Source: Flavisolibacter sp. (GTDB lineage Bacteria; Bacteroidota; Bacteroidia; Chitinophagales; Chitinophagaceae). From it: DNA of 8,842 nucleotides. The DNA is taken from NCBI GenBank assembly GCA_017745135.1, contig JAGIAB010000109.1, forward strand, positions 1 through 8,842, in the 5' to 3' direction. Positions 1-7,659 of this stretch are shown here, piece after piece; within the stretch, counting starts at the first letter, position 1; each line of letters starts with the position of its first letter. The notes below the pieces were generated by a model. It saw nothing but the letters and a program-made list of their open reading frames with translations. It was not told the DNA's origin and made no database searches. The translations under genes were made by a program, and so were the position numbers.

Positions 1-2294
1 ATGGCAACGGAAATGTTCATTCCCGTGCTGGGAAACGCAGCCGCATCGAGACTAAAATTTCCTTTGCCATCATTTTTGAACAAGCGAAGTTGCAGTTCAC
101 GGCTATTCGGCATAGCATCATTGCCACCGGGACCAATCAAAAGATCAAGATCACCATCGCCATCGCAATCGAACAACAAAAGGGCAACGTCCTCAAAACT
201 TTGGAACTGCTCAATGGCTTTTTCTTCTTTCTTCAAAAACTTTCCATCTGCCGACTGAAGATAGACTTGTGCCGGATGATTGGGCGTGCCGCCAATTACT
301 ACATCCTCCAGTCCATCTCCATTCAAATCCCCAACGGCTGCTTTGGGACCTTCGCGGGACAATAGTCTTGGAATGTTGCGCTCCCCGTAAAAATCAATCA
401 CATCATTTTCCCGGTGCTTTTCAAAATCCGTTTTTACAGAAAGAAAGATCGGTTGTTCATGCGTTTGAATGAAATCGGGCCGCTTATTTTTTTCATCATC
501 CTGCTGAATGATCTTGGTTTGATTGATGGCCACATTCTCAAACTTCGTGAAGCTGCGATCCGGCCAGGTAACAATCATCGAATCAATCAGGGAAATCTTT
601 CCAAGGCCAATGATCATTTTATAATCCACAGAGGATTGAAAGCCCCGGCTTGGAAAATTTTCTTTTGTGAAGATCTGATTGCCTGCAAAAACGGTTACCC
701 TGCTTCCAACAGCAAACCGGTTTTTATCCTTTCCTTTTAAAACAATGCCGATGTAATTATTGTGATTGATCTCCCTCGAATTATTCCGGTACACAAAAGC
801 CTGCTGGTTGATATTGTTTACCACCAGATCCAAATCGCCGTCATTATCCAGGTCGCCGTAAGCGGCTCCGTTTGAAAAGGAAGTTTGTGCCAGTCCCCAT
901 TGCGCTCCCACATCCGAAAATTTTAGATTGCCATTATTGTGAAACACTTTGTTGGGCAGGGGCGTTTTTGGAATTTGCCGGAGCAATCCGTCAATTTCTT
1001 TTTTCTTTCCGCTCAAAACCATTTGATGATAGGTTTCATCGGCAAAGAAGTTCATAAAATCAAGGTTCGTCACATCACGGTTTACGCCATTGCACACGTA
1101 GATATCATTCCATCCATCGTTGTCCATATCAAACATCAGGGCGCCCCAGCTCCAGTCGGTGGCATCAACGCCGGCATAGTTGGCAATGTCGCAAAACATC
1201 CCGTTTTTATTATTCAGTTGCAAACAGTTTTGCGTGTATTGATAATAAAAGCCTGCGTTCAGTTTTGCATTGAAGATGTCTATGTTATCGAATGCCCCTG
1301 TGGTTTTTAAGCGATAATCATTTAAGGGCAGCATATCGGTAGTGAACAAATCGGGATAACCATCGTTATTAATATCAGCAATATCAGCTCCCATCGATGA
1401 AAAGCTGGTATGCTGCATACAATCCTCCAATTCATCTTTAAACGTTCCGTTCTTTTGATTGATGTAGAGATAATCCCTTTCGTACGAATCGTTAGAAACA
1501 AAAACATCCGGATAGCCATCACCATTAATATCGCCAATGGAGACGCCCAGTCCAAAGCTGATCAGCGATCCATGAATACCGGCCTGTTTCGTTACTTCTG
1601 TGAAATGTCCGTTATCGTTGCGAAACAAATGATCGCCTCCGCCTTTTAAGAAATCAGCCACCGGCCAGTTCTGCTCCGGAAGATCGCGGTGATTGGCATA
1701 GTTTAGTTGGTTCACCGGGATGGGACTGTTATTGATCATAAAACAATCCAGGTCGCCGTCCATATCATAATCAAAAAACGAAACCTGCGTGGTGTAAGCC
1801 GAAATATCCAGTCCGTATTTTGCCGCTTCTTCAGTAAAAGTGGAATTGTGATTGTTGATGTATAATTTATTTTTTCGCTTACCGGTTCCCATATGGCCCG
1901 ATGCGCAAACATAGATGTCCAGCCAGCCGTCGTTGTTGATGTCAACAAACACTACCCCGGTGCTCCACATATCACTGGAAACAATACCGGCCGATTGGCT
2001 GATGTCTTCAAACCTGAAATTGCCTTTGTTCAGATAGAGCTTATTGCTGCCCTGGTTGGCGGTAAAGAAAATATCAGCAAGGCCATCGTTATTAATATCG
2101 CCAATGGCTACGCCACCGCCATTATAAAAATTGCGAAAAAGAAAACTGTTTTCCTTGCGGTCATCTTCCACTTTGTTATTGAAATCAATACCTGTATTTT
2201 CCATTAACCGGAACAAGGGCTGCGAAGTTTTTTTGTTCCTGCAGGATAACAGGAGAACAGCGCATAGAAACACACATAAAAAGAAATTCTTCAT
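1..2294 (-). CDS. FG-GAP/VCBS-repeat surface lipoprotein with ASPIC/UnbV domain (3' end beyond window)
   Basis: My translation from the ATG at 2294 gives 764 residues without a stop to the window edge; the C-terminus is missing. The N-terminus MKNFFLCVFLCAVLLLSC is a lipoprotein signal with the lipid-anchored Cys at residue 18, so the product should sit in the outer membrane. Nine calcium-loop motifs of the type D-x-(N/D)-x-DG-x-x-D occur: GDINNDGLADI (65-75), VDINNDGWLDI (117-127), FDYDMDGDLD (174-183), GDINGDGYPDV (254-264), ADINNDGYPDL (306-316), FDMDNDGWNDI (388-398), GDLDNDGDLDL (480-490), GDLNGDGLEDV (655-665) and FDCDGDGDLDL (708-718). These are FG-GAP/VCBS blades, normally folded as Ca-binding beta-propellers. 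Residues about 525-595, including GSRVTVFAG and a WPDRS motif, match an ASPIC/UnbV domain between propeller blocks. Family members next to SusCD genes are usually around 1,100 residues, so roughly a third is probably missing. Some motif codons repeat at DNA level: the same 17 bp occur at 1524-1540 and 2091-2107. Function is unproven; a surface role in substrate binding or degradation with the adjacent SusCD is inference. Confidence 0.94.
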   Translation of the reverse strand, partial: MKNFFLCVFLCAVLLLSCRNKKTSQPLFRLMENTGIDFNNKVEDDRKENSFLFRNFYNGGGVAIGDINNDGLADIFFTANQGSNKLYLNKGNFRFEDISQSAGIVSSDMWSTGVVFVDINNDGWLDIYVCASGHMGTGKRKNKLYINNHNSTFTEEAAKYGLDISAYTTQVSFFDYDMDGDLDCFMINNSPIPVNQLNYANHRDLPEQNWPVADFLKGGGDHLFRNDNGHFTEVTKQAGIHGSLISFGLGVSIGDINGDGYPDVFVSNDSYERDYLYINQKNGTFKDELEDCMQHTSFSSMGADIADINNDGYPDLFTTDMLPLNDYRLKTTGAFDNIDIFNAKLNAGFYYQYTQNCLQLNNKNGMFCDIANYAGVDATDWSWGALMFDMDNDGWNDIYVCNGVNRDVTNLDFMNFFADETYHQMVLSGKKKEIDGLLRQIPKTPLPNKVFHNNGNLKFSDVGAQWGLAQTSFSNGAAYGDLDNDGDLDLVVNNINQQAFVYRNNSREINHNNYIGIVLKGKDKNRFAVGSRVTVFAGNQIFTKENFPSRGFQSSVDYKMIIGLGKISLIDSMIVTWPDRSFTKFENVAINQTKIIQQDDEKNKRPDFIQTHEQPIFLSVKTDFEKHRENDVIDFYGERNIPRLLSREGPKAAVGDLNGDGLEDVVIGGTPNHPAQVYLQSADGKFLKKEEKAIEQFQSFEDVALLLFDCDGDGDLDLLIGPGGNDAMPNSRELQLRLFKNDGKGNFSLDAAAFPSTGMNISVA

Positions 2295-2308
2295 AGTGGT
2301 TTTCTTTC

Positions 2309-2339
2309 AAAAAGAAAGGTCATTACAAAATGACCTTTC
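2309..2339 (-). terminator. Intrinsic terminator between susD-like and VCBS genes
   Basis: On the minus strand a perfect 11-bp stem (GAAAGGTCATT / AATGACCTTTC, plus-strand arms 2314-2324 and 2329-2339) closes a 4-nt loop and is followed by five Us (2309-2313). There is no U-tract on the other side, so the structure points leftward. It begins 22 bp after the susD stop, and its U-tract ends 14 nt before the start codon of the next gene. It probably ends most susCD transcripts and lets a fraction through to the VCBS gene. Alternatively, it could work as an mRNA-stabilising 3' hairpin. Confidence 0.85.
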
Positions 2340-2361
2340 GTGTTTATGAAAAGGACGGCTC

Positions 2362-4011
2362 TTAATATCCGGGGTTTTGTTTCAGGTTTGGATTGGCCAC
2401 CAACTGTGTGGCAGGAATCGGGAACAAAAGATATTTGGGATCATCCGCTGTTTTCAAAGCCCAGGGCTTTAAAAACACTCCAAAGCGAATCAGGTCTTCT
2501 CTTCTCCAGCTTTCCCAATACAGCTCTTTCTGACGTTCGGACAACAAAGTGGTTTCATCGTAAAGGTTGGAAGGATTAACAAGTGTTATGGTCGCCAGTG
2601 GCGCTGCTAGTCGGGCTGTGCGTAATTGGTTGACCAGCGTAAGAGCTTCTGCCGTATTGTTTAGTCGAAGCTGGGCTTCTGCCATCATCAGCAGCACATC
2701 GGCATACCTGAAAATTTGTAATTGGTTGCCCTGCTGGCCGCCATTATAGTTTTGATAATCCGGCGGATATTTTATGATTCTGACTCCATCGTCTTCCAGA
2801 GTGTTGGGATCAGGCTCCACAAGATTAACCGGTAAATTAAAGGAAAGGTTATTGCCATTCCGGTCCTTTCTTGGCGCCCCGTTTTCATCAACCTGGAGAC
2901 CCTGCACCAGTCCAACTTTCAACCCTGACTTATTAGTTACACCAGGATAATACGTGTTACCTCTTCGCATGGTATCGGAGGCTCCGAAAGAGTTATAAAA
3001 GTCTGCCACCGTACTGAAACCGTTCCAACCGGCACTGCCGTAAATTCCATCGCCCTTATGCCCTAAAGAGTTGTAGTGTAGGGTCATCATCCACCTGGCG
3101 TTTACACCTACGCTGTTGATACCACTCACCTGGCTTACACCCTGTTGATTGGGAAATGAAAAGATGGCCTCAGTTCCTATTCCCCATCCATAACCGGGAG
3201 CAGTACCGCCGTTGTTGGGACCAAAATTGTCGAAGTAATGTTGGGTGAGTGAATACTTTCCGCTATTGACTATTGCCTGTCCGAGTGTAATAACCTGTTG
3301 CATGTCTGCTGCTTCTGCCGCCCCCGGATTTTCCCGGTTTAAAAAGGATTGTTTATTCAGCAACACTTTCATCAGCAAAAAGCGGGCAGCATCCGGACTG
3401 GCTTTGTAAGGTGCAGCCAAACCGTTACCGGTAGCGGCGTAGGTCATATTCGGAATAATACTTGACAGGGTAGTTACCAGGGTATCAATGGCCTGTTGCG
3501 GAGTCAATACAGGAGCGGCAGTAATTGAATTGTAATTTTGCACCGTTCGGTATGGCACCTGTCCATATAGATTCAAATAGTAGTATTGAGCCAGGCTTTT
3601 AAGAAAGTAAGCCTGGGCTGCCTGCTCAGTGGTTGGGTTGGCCGCAAGAACCGTGGTGGCATTACTTTCAATTTGTCCCAGATTAATAAATACAGAAAGG
3701 GCCTGTGTATGCGTACCATCCCAGGTATGTGCATGCAATACCCGCCAAACACCGTTGTCATCCCAGTCACCGCCCCGTGTAGGCACCAGGCATTCGTCCG
3801 TTGTATTTTCCTGCAGCGAAAAGATCTGATCCTGGTTATTTAAAGGTGTAATTAAAGAATTATAGGTATTGTTAAGCAGGGCCTGAACATCTAAATTGCT
3901 GCCCCCGGTGGTGGTCGGTGTTAGTGAGTCGTGTAGCTTCGTATCCAGTTTTGTACAGGCGGAAAGAACAATCACTGCAGATAGTATGATTGAGACTCTA
4001 TGCGATTTCAT
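2362..4011 (-). CDS. SusD/RagB-family outer-membrane nutrient-binding lipoprotein
   Basis: This 549-aa protein is the surface lipoprotein that caps its SusC partner and delivers ligand to it. The N-terminus MKSHRVSIILSAVIVLSAC is a lipoprotein signal with the lipobox LSAC and the lipidated Cys at residue 19, which supports the ATG at 4011. SusD hallmarks follow in order: an N-terminal segment with LDTKLHDSLTPTT (22-34) leading into the TPR-like helices; RYADVLLMMAEA at 435-446; ERQKELYWESWRREDLIRFG at about 492-511, the conserved (E/S)RxxELxxExxRxxDLxRFG signature; and the terminal LLFPIPATQLVANPNLKQNPGY-type ending (528-549), which is essentially the family consensus. Length is normal for the family (500-600 aa) and I see no truncation. 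It lies 36 bp downstream of the SusC gene on the same strand and is followed by an intrinsic terminator. The ligand cannot be read from sequence: SusD homologues bind glycans, and some bind peptides or other oligomers. Confidence 0.97.
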   Translation of the reverse strand: MKSHRVSIILSAVIVLSACTKLDTKLHDSLTPTTTGGSNLDVQALLNNTYNSLITPLNNQDQIFSLQENTTDECLVPTRGGDWDDNGVWRVLHAHTWDGTHTQALSVFINLGQIESNATTVLAANPTTEQAAQAYFLKSLAQYYYLNLYGQVPYRTVQNYNSITAAPVLTPQQAIDTLVTTLSSIIPNMTYAATGNGLAAPYKASPDAARFLLMKVLLNKQSFLNRENPGAAEAADMQQVITLGQAIVNSGKYSLTQHYFDNFGPNNGGTAPGYGWGIGTEAIFSFPNQQGVSQVSGINSVGVNARWMMTLHYNSLGHKGDGIYGSAGWNGFSTVADFYNSFGASDTMRRGNTYYPGVTNKSGLKVGLVQGLQVDENGAPRKDRNGNNLSFNLPVNLVEPDPNTLEDDGVRIIKYPPDYQNYNGGQQGNQLQIFRYADVLLMMAEAQLRLNNTAEALTLVNQLRTARLAAPLATITLVNPSNLYDETTLLSERQKELYWESWRREDLIRFGVFLKPWALKTADDPKYLLFPIPATQLVANPNLKQNPGY

Positions 4012-4047
4012 TGTTAATCTTTTAAAGAATTAAAATAAAAGGTCCAT

Positions 4048-7035
4048 CTACTTTACACTAAAGTTTAGCCCGAAGGTGAAGGATCGTATGGATGGATATC
4101 CTACATAGTCAATGCCGATAGATGGAATTCCGGTACTGAAAAAGTCAGTTTTGGAAACGTCCACTTCAGGATCAAAACCTTTATACTTGGTAATTATAAA
4201 AACATTGTAGCCGGAAACGTACACACTGAAATTTCTAATGACGTTACCTATGTCGCCAACGCGGTACCGAATGGTAGCATTGCCCAGTTTCATGAAGTTT
4301 CCTTTTTGCATATACCTGGTGGACGCCGAAACCGGGTTAGCAATATTTTCTTCAGTATTGATCAATTGTTTGGAGATATTGCTTCCGTTGGTAATGAAGC
4401 CTAATCCAGTTACCGATTGCAGGGTGTTGTTATAGATGTAATAATGATAAGCGCCGTGCATGTTGATTTGAACAGAAAGCTTTTTGAGATCCAGTTCGGA
4501 GGAAATACCTACCACATAGCGTGGATTGGGATCGCCTGCATAGGAAGCAGAACCATCGGTTATGGCAAAACCATCTTTATCAAATCCATGAAACTGTCTT
4601 AAAAAGAACACATCTATCGGCTGGTCGTTGGCAATGGCCTGTACCCATGTTTGCGAAGTGCCTTTCCCATTCAACTGGCCGGTAAGCACCAACGGAGAGT
4701 TTCCGATTGGAGGATACACAAATTTATTTTTTACATACGTAAGGTTGGCGCCTATGTTCCAATGAAGGTTGGTTTTTGAAATGACCACTCCATTTAAGCC
4801 AACCTCGCCACCCTTATTGCTAATATACCCGGGCAGGTTCTCCCAGATAATACCACTGGGAGCCGGTGCAGATAAAGTGCCGGGGAATAAAGGATCTTTT
4901 GTTTTCTTCATAAACACATCCAAAGAACCCGTTAGCCTGTTGTGTAAAATGGCAAAGTCAATTCCGGCATTGGTTGATTCCACCGTTTCCCACTTAAGGT
5001 TGGGATTGGCGAAATTGATAACACTTAAGCTTCCATTGGAAGTGTACCGGTAGCGGTCAACCGCGGCACCTGCCGGAAAACTTTGATTACCAGTTCGCCC
5101 CCAGCCCACTCTCAAGCCCAAATCATCAAAGAAGCCTGCTCCCTTCATGAAATTTTCAGAGCTGATATGCCATTTGCCGGCAACTGCCGGGAAGTATGCA
5201 TATTTATTATTTTTCCCAAACTTATTGGAGCCGTCTGCCCTGAAGGAAGCGGACAAACTGTACCGCTCATGAAAATTGAGCTGTGCCCTCGCAAAATAAG
5301 ATTGAAGTTCAACGGCCGGATCGTAGCTGGAGGAAGTCGTTAAATTGGCCCTGGCTCCTGCCTGTATATTATCGTAGTAATGAACAGGTATCAGGTTGTT
5401 GACATCCAGGTTGTAATTAAAACCATATACACTGGTAAACTGGGTTTTGTACGAGTTTTTACCATACTCATATCCTACCAATGCGGTAACCCCCAAACCT
5501 GTGGACTGTTTGGTATAGGTTAAGGTATGCGAAATGGTTTGCGAAGCCAACTGGGTAGCTCCAATAGCCGCCAATCCTTTTCCATCCGCATTTCCCCCGG
5601 TGCCGGTAATCCAGCCCTGTATTTCCAACCCCCGTGTACCCCGACTTTGATTGGCGCCATACAACAACCGGTACTCCAGGGAAGGCAAAATTTTATAACC
5701 TGCCGTCAGGTATCCAAACAGTGTAGTCACATCTGCGTGATCATTATAGGCGTCGGAAAAAATCAGGGGATTCACCTGCCCGTTCGGGTTGGTAACATAA
5801 CTGCCATCGGAACGCTTCATGGGAAGTGTGGGGTTCCATTGCAGTGCATTGGAAATAAGGTTTCCCGTGCTGCCCACATCGTTGGATACCGGCGCAATTT
5901 GTTCATTTGTGCTTGCAGCGGTCAAACCAAAGCTCATTGTCAGTTTCTGGTCAAGGAACCGGAAGCTGCCGTTGAAATTGCCTATATACTTATTGAAAGC
6001 CGACTTCCGTATAATGCCCGGCGTTCTTGAAACATAGAAAGAGGCTTTGTACCGGGCATCCTCACTTCCTCCGCCGCTTAAGGCCAGCGAATAGTTTTGC
6101 GCTACTTTATGCTGAATAATTTCATTAAAAGGTGTGAAGGTTGCACCTGAATCCGATTTGGCATTGTATTTCTGCAGGGCAGACCTGTATTGGCCTGCGT
6201 TCAGCACATCGGGCTTTTTCAATAAACCGCTGACGGTCCACGAAGTTCCTACATCAATTTTAAGCGGACCTGACGCACCGCTTCTTGTAGTAATCAGGAT
6301 CACACCATTGGCGCCACGGGAGCCATAAATGGCCGATGCAGAAGCATCTTTCAAAACGGTGATGCTTTCAATATCGGCGGGGTTTAAAAAGTTTAAAGGA
6401 TTCGACTCCGGTAAATTATTTAAGCCGCTTATATTCGTAAAGGTGGGTCTTGCCGACCTGCCATCCAAAGGAACGCCATCCAAAACATACAGGGGGTTGG
6501 TGCCGGCCCTGATGGAATTGTTTCCCCTGATTTTTACCGAGGTGGGAGCACCGGGCTGGCCACTCGCCACGGTTATCTGTACCCCCGGCACCCGGCCCTG
6601 TAACAATTGATCGGGAGTGGCTGAAGGCACCACGTTAAAGTTTTTGGCGGTAACGGTAGCATACGAACCGCTAAGATCCCTCCTGCGGGCCGTTCCATAG
6701 CCAATAAGCACCACTTCGGAAAGGCTGGCATTGGTGGGCACCATGATAACATCAACGGTTGTTCTGCCTGAAATGGGAATTTCCATCCGGCTATAGCCGA
6801 CAGAACTAAAGATCAAGGATCCTGAAGAGGCAGCACTAATCCGGTAAGCGCCGTTGTTATCAGTAACAGTGCCAACGTTGGTACCCTTTACTGTAACGGA
6901 AACACCGGGAATCCCTTTTTGGCTCTGTTGGTCGGTAACTGTACCTGAAACTGTGGATTGAGAAAAGGAGTTTTGAATGAATAGACAAGTTGCTACTAGT
7001 AGAGATAGTAGTTGCGGAGAAGTTAACTTTCTCAT
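4048..7035 (-). CDS. SusC/RagA-family TonB-linked outer-membrane transporter
   Basis: This is the 22-stranded beta-barrel half of a SusCD importer, which takes up bulky ligands across the outer membrane using TonB-ExbBD energy. I start it at the ATG at 7035 (995 aa). An in-frame TTG three codons upstream (7044) is possible, but MRKLTSPQLLSLLVATCLFI is a complete Sec signal peptide start, with likely cleavage after SFS (residues 23-25). A carboxypeptidase-regulatory-like Ig domain covers about 27-100 (VSGTVTD, KGIPGVSVTVKGT, GAYRIS). Next come the SusC linker motif SEVVLIGYGTARRRDLSGS (106-124) and the plug domain (about 135-252) with LLQGRVPGVQI, IRGNNSI and PLYVLDGVPL. The plug ends in the SusC/RagA signature LKDASASAIYGSRGANG (228-244) and VILITTRSG. 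The rest is barrel, ending in a strand with FTFGLNFSVK. There is no N-terminal STN domain, so signalling to an anti-sigma factor is not expected. It is first in the operon, with susD-like next. Confidence 0.97.
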   Translation of the reverse strand: MRKLTSPQLLSLLVATCLFIQNSFSQSTVSGTVTDQQSQKGIPGVSVTVKGTNVGTVTDNNGAYRISAASSGSLIFSSVGYSRMEIPISGRTTVDVIMVPTNASLSEVVLIGYGTARRRDLSGSYATVTAKNFNVVPSATPDQLLQGRVPGVQITVASGQPGAPTSVKIRGNNSIRAGTNPLYVLDGVPLDGRSARPTFTNISGLNNLPESNPLNFLNPADIESITVLKDASASAIYGSRGANGVILITTRSGASGPLKIDVGTSWTVSGLLKKPDVLNAGQYRSALQKYNAKSDSGATFTPFNEIIQHKVAQNYSLALSGGGSEDARYKASFYVSRTPGIIRKSAFNKYIGNFNGSFRFLDQKLTMSFGLTAASTNEQIAPVSNDVGSTGNLISNALQWNPTLPMKRSDGSYVTNPNGQVNPLIFSDAYNDHADVTTLFGYLTAGYKILPSLEYRLLYGANQSRGTRGLEIQGWITGTGGNADGKGLAAIGATQLASQTISHTLTYTKQSTGLGVTALVGYEYGKNSYKTQFTSVYGFNYNLDVNNLIPVHYYDNIQAGARANLTTSSSYDPAVELQSYFARAQLNFHERYSLSASFRADGSNKFGKNNKYAYFPAVAGKWHISSENFMKGAGFFDDLGLRVGWGRTGNQSFPAGAAVDRYRYTSNGSLSVINFANPNLKWETVESTNAGIDFAILHNRLTGSLDVFMKKTKDPLFPGTLSAPAPSGIIWENLPGYISNKGGEVGLNGVVISKTNLHWNIGANLTYVKNKFVYPPIGNSPLVLTGQLNGKGTSQTWVQAIANDQPIDVFFLRQFHGFDKDGFAITDGSASYAGDPNPRYVVGISSELDLKKLSVQINMHGAYHYYIYNNTLQSVTGLGFITNGSNISKQLINTEENIANPVSASTRYMQKGNFMKLGNATIRYRVGDIGNVIRNFSVYVSGYNVFIITKYKGFDPEVDVSKTDFFSTGIPSIGIDYVGYPSIRSFTFGLNFSVK

Positions 7036-7057
7036 AGCAAGCAATTTTAAGGATGTA

Positions 7058-7074
7058 TGTGTAATTTATACACA
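7058..7074. promoter_or_regulatory. Interrupted palindrome upstream of the susC-like start
   Basis: The sequence TGTGTA-ATTTA-TACACA forms perfect 6-bp arms around a 5-bp A/T centre. It ends 22 bp before the chosen SusC start codon. The position fits a repressor or activator operator, or a small 5'-UTR hairpin near the translation start. No regulator gene is in the window to pair it with, and a 6-bp arm palindrome in A/T-rich DNA can occur by chance. Confidence 0.3.
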
Positions 7075-7122
7075 CTATCTCTTTTTACCAAATTTTTAAG
7101 ACGGTTTTTTTGGCCATAATTT

Positions 7123-7135
7123 GTTGGGTGCCAAC
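7123..7135. promoter_or_regulatory. Short palindrome GTTGG-GTG-CCAAC in the susC upstream region
   Basis: Five-base arms flank a 3-bp centre about 88 bp upstream of the SusC start, at a position where an activator site could lie. The arms are G+C-containing, unlike the surrounding A/T-rich DNA. It is short enough to be chance, and it resembles no known Bacteroidota operator that I can name. Confidence 0.18.
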
Positions 7136-7659
7136 CGAATAGATGAGCTTAAGTAGCCTGCTGATGGGCTGAATTTAACCCGGAGGTTTGATCAATACCT
7201 GTGAACTTCTTTCACTGCGATGGCAACCGGCTGGCTCCTTTCACCACCACTTTGTTACTAGCCACAGCAATTGATTTCACTACGGCTGCAGATTATTTTT
7301 TTCTTAGGTACAATGCCGGCTAACGTATATGCCACAACGTAATCTTACGAAGGCCTTATCCACTAACGGTAAACTGCAAGTGTTTTAAAGCTATAGAAAG
7401 GAAAAGGGCATGTAAAGAAAGGCACACAGCTGGATGGATTGATGGCGGGGAAAGGTGTTGAGATAGGCATGATGCGTGTATGAGGTTTACAAATTTTATA
7501 TTGTAGTATAGATAATATTATACGGGAAAGGGAAATTAAGCTTCTACTAATTTCATTGACGTCGTCATAATTGAAAATTACGAACAGTAAAGGCTTGAAA
7601 GGCAATGGGCGGATTTTTGAAGCTATGGCGTATATTTATGTGTTAGCTGCATTTTTTTC
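7136..7659. other. Divergent intergenic region, no gene recognised
   Basis: This stretch lies between two divergently transcribed genes (SusC leftward, the 247-aa lipoprotein rightward), so it should contain at least one promoter for each. I found no tRNA, no riboswitch and no convincing match to the Bacteroidota promoter pair TTTG / TAnnTTTG at correct spacing. A TTTG at 7616-7619 and a TATATTTA at 7631-7638 lie near the lipoprotein start but only 11 bp apart, against the usual 19-21 bp or so. An 11-bp palindrome TGACG-T-CGTCA lies at 7557-7567, about 93 bp before the lipoprotein start. Short open frames exist on both strands but lack domain or composition support. Confidence 0.6.

Noticed and set aside
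1..2207. Many plus-strand open frames of 60-120 codons opposite the VCBS gene
   Set aside because: They are mirror frames of the minus-strand FG-GAP gene. The minus translation is continuous and full of family motifs, while the plus peptides match nothing.
4020..4035. Hairpin TTTTAA-AGAA-TTAAAA between the susC-like and susD-like genes
   Set aside because: The stem is all A/T, too weak for a terminator, and lies in a 36-bp gap of a pair that needs co-expression.
7036..7044. TTG codon at 7044 as the SusC start (998 aa)
   Set aside because: It adds only three residues before an ATG that begins a complete signal peptide, and ATG is far commoner.
7192..7320. Plus-strand open frame ending in YNAG before a TAA at 7318-7320
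   Set aside because: It has about 42 codons, no start codon of the usual type and no recognised domain.
7363..7605. Minus-strand 80-codon open frame in the intergenic region
   Set aside because: It shows no domain, no signal and no conserved motif. It appears to be chance in A/T-rich DNA.
7312..7650. Integron attC-like pair (GGCTAAC near 7318 and GTTAGCT near 7643)
   Set aside because: The two motifs are over 300 bp apart, the second does not fit GTTRRRY, and no intervening hairpin or integrase was seen.
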